17,927 nt of DNA from assembly GCA_038213835.1 (NCBI GenBank), contig JBBQSN010000068.1, forward strand, positions 1 through 17,927, given 5' to 3'. The notes under the pieces were generated by a model that saw only the letters and a list, made by a program, of their open reading frames with translations, ran no database searches and had not been told where the DNA came from. The DNA comes from JBBQSN01 sp038213835 (GTDB taxonomy: Bacteria; Actinomycetota; Actinomycetes; Actinomycetales; CAWJMD01). Below, in pieces: positions 15,025-17,927 of this stretch. Position 1 is the first letter of the stretch; every line of letters begins with the position of its first letter. The position numbers and the translations under genes are program-made.

Positions 15025-15446
15025 TCGAACAACCCCGCGACCGAGTCGTAGACCTCGCCGGCGGTCTCGCTCGCGTAGTCGTAGGCCTGGCCGGCCGTCT
15101 CGCTCGCGTAGTCGTAGGCCTCACCGGCCGTCTCGCTCACGTCGTCGTAGACCTCACCCACGTACTCGGTGGCCTCCCAGGCCGCGTCGCCGATCGCCTC
15201 GCCGACGTACTGGGTGGCGTCCTGGAAGGTCTCCCGGGTGTCGATGCCCGTGTCGGCCTCGAACCGGTCGACCAGGTGACTGAACCCGCCGTCGGACACG
15301 GCGTCCAGGGCCGAGCTGCTGGCGTCCAGGTATCGGTCGACGGCGACGTCCACGTCGCCGGAGATCAGGGCCGCCGTGGCGTACCCGGTGTCGTACAGGG
15401 CGTCGATGGCTTCCTCGCCGATCGAGCCGAACTCGTCGTCGGACAT
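15021..15446 (-). CDS. Acidic 11-residue-repeat protein, function unknown
   Basis: A 141-residue, strongly acidic protein. Residues 1-70 include ALYDTGYATAALISGDVDVA and a possible helical domain. Residues about 80-134 are five tandem 11-residue units (YVGEAIGDAAW, EATEYVGEVYD, DVSETAGEAYD, YASETAGQAYD, YASETAGEVYD), ending SVAGLFE. Eleven-residue units of this kind give right-handed amphipathic helices, as in LEA or apolipoprotein-like proteins, so membrane or protein surface binding is possible. The ATG at 15446 has a GAGGAGAG Shine-Dalgarno. It is the first gene of the block after a 180-base intergenic region and is coupled to the 58-aa gene by GTGA. Cargo, chaperone or membrane-contact functions are all possible. 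Confidence 0.82.
   Translation of the reverse strand: MSDDEFGSIGEEAIDALYDTGYATAALISGDVDVAVDRYLDASSSALDAVSDGGFSHLVDRFEADTGIDTRETFQDATQYVGEAIGDAAWEATEYVGEVYDDVSETAGEAYDYASETAGQAYDYASETAGEVYDSVAGLFE
15045..15159. repeat. 33-bp tandem repeat inside the 141-aa gene
   Basis: Units at 15045-15077, 15078-15110 and 15111-15143 are near-identical 33-mers, each starting GTCGTA, with a fourth partial unit from 15144. They encode the 11-residue units. The near-identity at DNA level suggests recent duplication or slippage, so the unit number may vary between strains. Confidence 0.85.
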
Positions 15447-15626
15447 GCGTCTCTCCTCGCTGCTGCCGGTCCCGATGGCCGGGCTGGTCAACAGAGGTAC
15501 CGACGGTCCTGGCAGATACGAGGAGTCCGGTCGAGGCCCCGACGAGTGGCAGGGAATCGCTGCAGGCCACGGCGGAGCCTGCTCGTCGCCTCTGCCGCGT
15601 CTGGGGCGGACGTCCGGGAACGGCGG
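15447..15626 (-). promoter_or_regulatory. Intergenic region upstream of the CIS block; likely promoter zone
   Basis: A 180-base gap between the CoA-transferase-like gene and the first gene of the block, both on the minus strand. It is the only sizeable gap upstream of the block, so a promoter is expected here. I could not find a convincing -35/-10 pair, a clear operator, or a terminator hairpin. A TTGACC sequence near 15484 is too close to the ATG to be useful as a -35 without a -10. Confidence 0.3.
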
Positions 15627-16859
15627 TCAGCCGAGGCCGAGGGCGGCGATCTCCTCGCGCAGCTCGTCGCGCACGTCGGGGTGGGCCGCGAGCTCGACGA
15701 GACGGCGCGCCTGCTCCCGCTCGTCGAGCCCGAACAGCTCTGCCGTGCCCTGCTCGGTCACGACGGCGCTGGGCTGGAACGACGTCACCGGTTCGTCAAC
15801 GAGCGGCACGATCGTCGACCGGTCGGCCTTGGGGTGCCAGGAGCGCAAAGCCATCAGCGCCTGCCCGCCCGGGCTCTGCAGCGCGCCGCTGACGAAGTCG
15901 CTCTGGCCGCCGAACCCGGAGTAGATCCGTGCCCCGATCCTCGAGGCGTTCACCTGGCCGAACAGGTCGACCTGAAGACCGGTGTTGATCGAGGTCATCG
16001 CCCGCCGCGCGGCGATCAACCCGGGGGCGTTGGTGGTCTCGGTACGCTGCATCAGCACCCGCGGGTTGCCGTCGACCCAGTCGTAGAGCTCCTGGGAGCC
16101 GAACAGGAACGAGGCGACCAGCGGCACCGTGGGGTCCAGGCATCCGGCCTGCTCGAGCCGCAGGACGCCGTCGCTGAACATCTCGGTCCAGACCCGAAGA
16201 CCCCTGTGCCGCAGCAGCCCGGCGAGCGCGGCGTCGGGCACGGCCCCGATCCCGGCCTGCACGGTCGCACCATCGGGCACCCGTGCGGCGACCGCCTCCC
16301 CGATCGCGACGGCGGTGCCGTCCGGCGGCGGTGCCGAGTGGGTCGCGAGCGGCTCCTCGACCTCGACCGCCAGGTCGACCAGGTCGGCGTCCAGCACCGC
16401 GTCGCCTCCTGTGCGCGGCAGGGTCCGGTCGAGCTGGGCCACGACCAGTCCGCCACGGGCACGGACCGCCTCGACCGCCGTAGGCAGGATGTTCACCTCG
16501 GTGCCGAGCGACACCGCTCCCGCCTCGGGCACCGTCGTGCGCAGGACCACGACGTCCGGCGGCAGCGTGGTCGCGAACAGCCTCGGCACCAGCGAGAGCC
16601 GGGCCGGGACGTACGACAGCCGCGGGTGGGAGCGCATCCCCGCCCCGACGAAGCAGGTCTCGGGGACCACGCCCTCGCGATCCGGCACGACGCCGCGCTG
16701 CGCGTTGAGCAGGAACAGCCGGTAGGCGGGCAGCTCGGCATCGAGCAGCCGCAGCAGCCCGAGTGGGGTCGCGTGGTTGCCGCTCGCGACCACGCGCGGC
16801 ACCTGCGACGAGAGCTCGCGCAGCCGCGTGGCCAGCACCTCGGGCGGCACGACCCTCAC
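15627..16859 (-). CDS. Acetyl-CoA hydrolase / 4-hydroxybutyrate CoA-transferase family protein
   Basis: A 410-residue family I CoA-transferase-type protein that moves or hydrolyses CoA thioesters of short acids. SGNHATP near the start is in the position of the nucleotide/CoA-binding loop. The candidate catalytic glutamate is Glu226 in WTEMFSDG, the residue that forms the glutamyl-CoA intermediate. FLFGSQELYDWVDGNP and GFGGQSDF (residues 315-322) are characteristic of the family. The GTG at 16859 overlaps the histidine kinase stop as GTGA, so the two are coupled. Length is within the family range. Choice between hydrolase and transferase, and the acid substrate, cannot be told here. It is probably a neighbour of the CIS locus and not part of it. 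Confidence 0.9.
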   Translation of the reverse strand: MRVVPPEVLATRLRELSSQVPRVVASGNHATPLGLLRLLDAELPAYRLFLLNAQRGVVPDREGVVPETCFVGAGMRSHPRLSYVPARLSLVPRLFATTLPPDVVVLRTTVPEAGAVSLGTEVNILPTAVEAVRARGGLVVAQLDRTLPRTGGDAVLDADLVDLAVEVEEPLATHSAPPPDGTAVAIGEAVAARVPDGATVQAGIGAVPDAALAGLLRHRGLRVWTEMFSDGVLRLEQAGCLDPTVPLVASFLFGSQELYDWVDGNPRVLMQRTETTNAPGLIAARRAMTSINTGLQVDLFGQVNASRIGARIYSGFGGQSDFVSGALQSPGGQALMALRSWHPKADRSTIVPLVDEPVTSFQPSAVVTEQGTAELFGLDEREQARRLVELAAHPDVRDELREEIAALGLG

Positions 16860-17927
16860 GTCGTCGCACCCTGCTCCGCGGCCCCGAGCGGGACGTCCCA
16901 GGACAGCCGGCTCCCGGCCCCCGGCCCTGCGGACAGGACGAAGCCGCCGCCCCGCGACGCCGCCCGGTCGGCCAGGTTCCGCAGCCCGCTGCGCCGTCCC
17001 GTCCCCTCGGGGGGTGGGCCGGTGCCGTCGTCGGTGACCAGCACGGACAGCCGGTTGGGGCCGACCACGACCTCGACGACCGTGGTCGTGGCGGCGGCGT
17101 GGCGCGCGACGTTCGAGAGGGACTCGCGCACGACCGCCACCACGTCGTCCGCCACGCCGGAGGGTACCGAGCCCAGCGTCCCCGAGGTGTGGAGTCGAGG
17201 CATGAAGCCGAGAGCCTCACGGGCAGAGTCCACCTCGTCGTGCAGCGCCCCCCGCAGATCGTGCGGACCGGAACGGTCGTGCAGCCGGTAGATCGAGCTG
17301 CGGACGTCCTTGATCGAGCCGTCCAGCTCGTCGACGACCTGCTCGAGGCGCGCGGCGAGACCGGGAGGCAGTTCGTGCCGCGCCACCGACTGAACGCTGA
17401 GCCCCACCGCGAACAGGCGCTGGATCACCAGGTCGTGCAGGTCGCGCGCGATCCGGTCGCGGTCCTCGATCACGGCGAGTCGGGCCCGGTCGCGCTGGGA
17501 GGCGGCGACGTCGAGCGCCAGGCCGACCTGGGCGGCGTAGGCGGCCATCACCCCGAGGTCCAACGGACCCGAGGCCGGCTCCTCGTGCCAGGCGACGACG
17601 ACGGCGCCGTGCCGTCGCTCTGCGGCCTGCAGCGGCAGCACCACCACGCGCGCCCAGCCCCCCAGGTCGCCGGCCGTGACCGGGACGCCGTCGGCGACAG
17701 CGCCGTCGACCAGCTGGGTCAAGGCGGCGTCGTCCGGACCGTCGTCGGTGACGACCTCGACCAGGTCGGCCCCGGATGCCTCACGGACGGCCCCGACCAC
17801 CTCGGGCAGCGGGTCCGACGTCGCCGCCGTGACGGCCCGCACGCTCCGGGCCGCCGCCTGCAGCCACTCCTCCCGGAGCCTGCCCTGCGCGTACAACCGG
17901 GCGTTCTCGATCGCCACGCCGGCCGCT
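16856..17927 (-). CDS. GAF/HisKA_3 sensor histidine kinase (DevS/NarL type), 5'-truncated by window edge
   Basis: C-terminal part of a two-component sensor kinase; the frame is open at the right edge, and the GTG at 17917 is internal (GVAIENARLY is the usual end of a GAF domain). Numbered from that GTG, a second GAF-like domain covers about 20-140. The HisKA_3 dimerisation helix has His161 in ARDLHDLVIQRLFAVG, the phospho-acceptor. The ATPase has an N-box ESLSNVARHA, then VTDDGTGPP and SGLRNLADRA. The order resembles DevS/DosS oxygen or redox sensors, but the first GAF, which would carry any haem ligand, is outside the window. It normally pairs with a NarL-family response regulator, not seen here. 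The HTH-only regulator lacks a receiver and so is not an obvious partner. Confidence 0.92.
   Translation of the reverse strand, partial: AAGVAIENARLYAQGRLREEWLQAAARSVRAVTAATSDPLPEVVGAVREASGADLVEVVTDDGPDDAALTQLVDGAVADGVPVTAGDLGGWARVVVLPLQAAERRHGAVVVAWHEEPASGPLDLGVMAAYAAQVGLALDVAASQRDRARLAVIEDRDRIARDLHDLVIQRLFAVGLSVQSVARHELPPGLAARLEQVVDELDGSIKDVRSSIYRLHDRSGPHDLRGALHDEVDSAREALGFMPRLHTSGTLGSVPSGVADDVVAVVRESLSNVARHAAATTTVVEVVVGPNRLSVLVTDDGTGPPPEGTGRRSGLRNLADRAASRGGGFVLSAGPGAGSRLSWDVPLGAAEQGATT

Noticed and set aside
14669..15124. Extended N-terminus of the sheath gene
   Set aside because: It covers the repeat and hairpin leader and the 58-aa gene, has low-complexity Arg-rich sequence, and a Shine-Dalgarno sits before the ATG at 14668.
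12698..15283. Very long plus-strand open frame across sheath, tube and chaperone region, and similar long frames at 5719-8391 and 14991-17291
   Set aside because: They lie antisense to genes with firm family signatures, show Arg/Pro/Gly/Ala-rich composition without domains, and are expected in such GC-rich DNA.
15447..15626. Sigma-factor promoter with TTGACC near 15484 as -35
   Set aside because: No matching -10 at a proper distance and it lies too close to the start codon.

Overview
The window is very GC-rich DNA with GC-dominated third codon positions and frequent GTG starts, typical of a high-GC actinomycete. I cannot name the genus. Thirteen of the 18 genes I call, plus a guest kinase gene, form one minus-strand block that reads as a phage-tail-like contractile injection system (CIS/eCIS) of the actinobacterial type.

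Layout, left to right. Bases 1-1771 (+) hold the C-terminal part of a CHAT-domain caspase-like protease, convergent with everything that follows. Bases 1775-15446 (all -) are the CIS block. In transcription order (right to left) it reads: a 141-aa acidic protein with 11-residue repeats; a 58-aa helical protein; a leader with hairpins and direct repeats; sheath; inner tube; a T4-type hub-assembly chaperone-like protein; a DUF6760-like micro-protein; a 651-aa Pro/Ala-rich disordered protein; an APH(3')-type aminoglycoside phosphotransferase (the odd one out); a second tube-type protein; a LysM hub protein; a VgrG-like spike; a PAAR tip; a gp25-like baseplate wedge; a baseplate J-like protein; a tail protein I-like protein; a zinc-ribbon/single-TM/discoidin-like membrane protein; and an HTH-only LuxR-type regulator. 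Many junctions are stop/start overlaps (ATGA, GTGA, TGATG, TAGTG), so the genes are probably translationally coupled. Bases 15627-17927 (-) hold an acetyl-CoA hydrolase/CoA-transferase family protein, coupled by a 4-nt overlap to the C-terminal part of a GAF/HisKA_3 sensor kinase that runs off the right edge.

How it may work together. Sheath, tube, hub, spike, tip and baseplate genes are all present, so a contractile particle is plausible. No tail fibre, signal peptide or secretion route is visible. The last structural gene is followed by a membrane protein shaped like the CisA membrane adaptor described for the cytoplasmic CIS of Streptomyces coelicolor. With a CHAT protease next door, the simplest hypothesis is an intracellular, membrane-recruited CIS with a role in stress or regulated cell death, not a released toxin-delivery particle. 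This is inference.

The least explained parts are the embedded phosphotransferase, the large Pro-rich protein, the repeat protein with its 58-aa partner, and the repeat/hairpin-rich sheath leader. An AAA+ ATPase, a DUF4255-type cap, and a recognisable tape measure, which many CIS loci carry, are not in this window.
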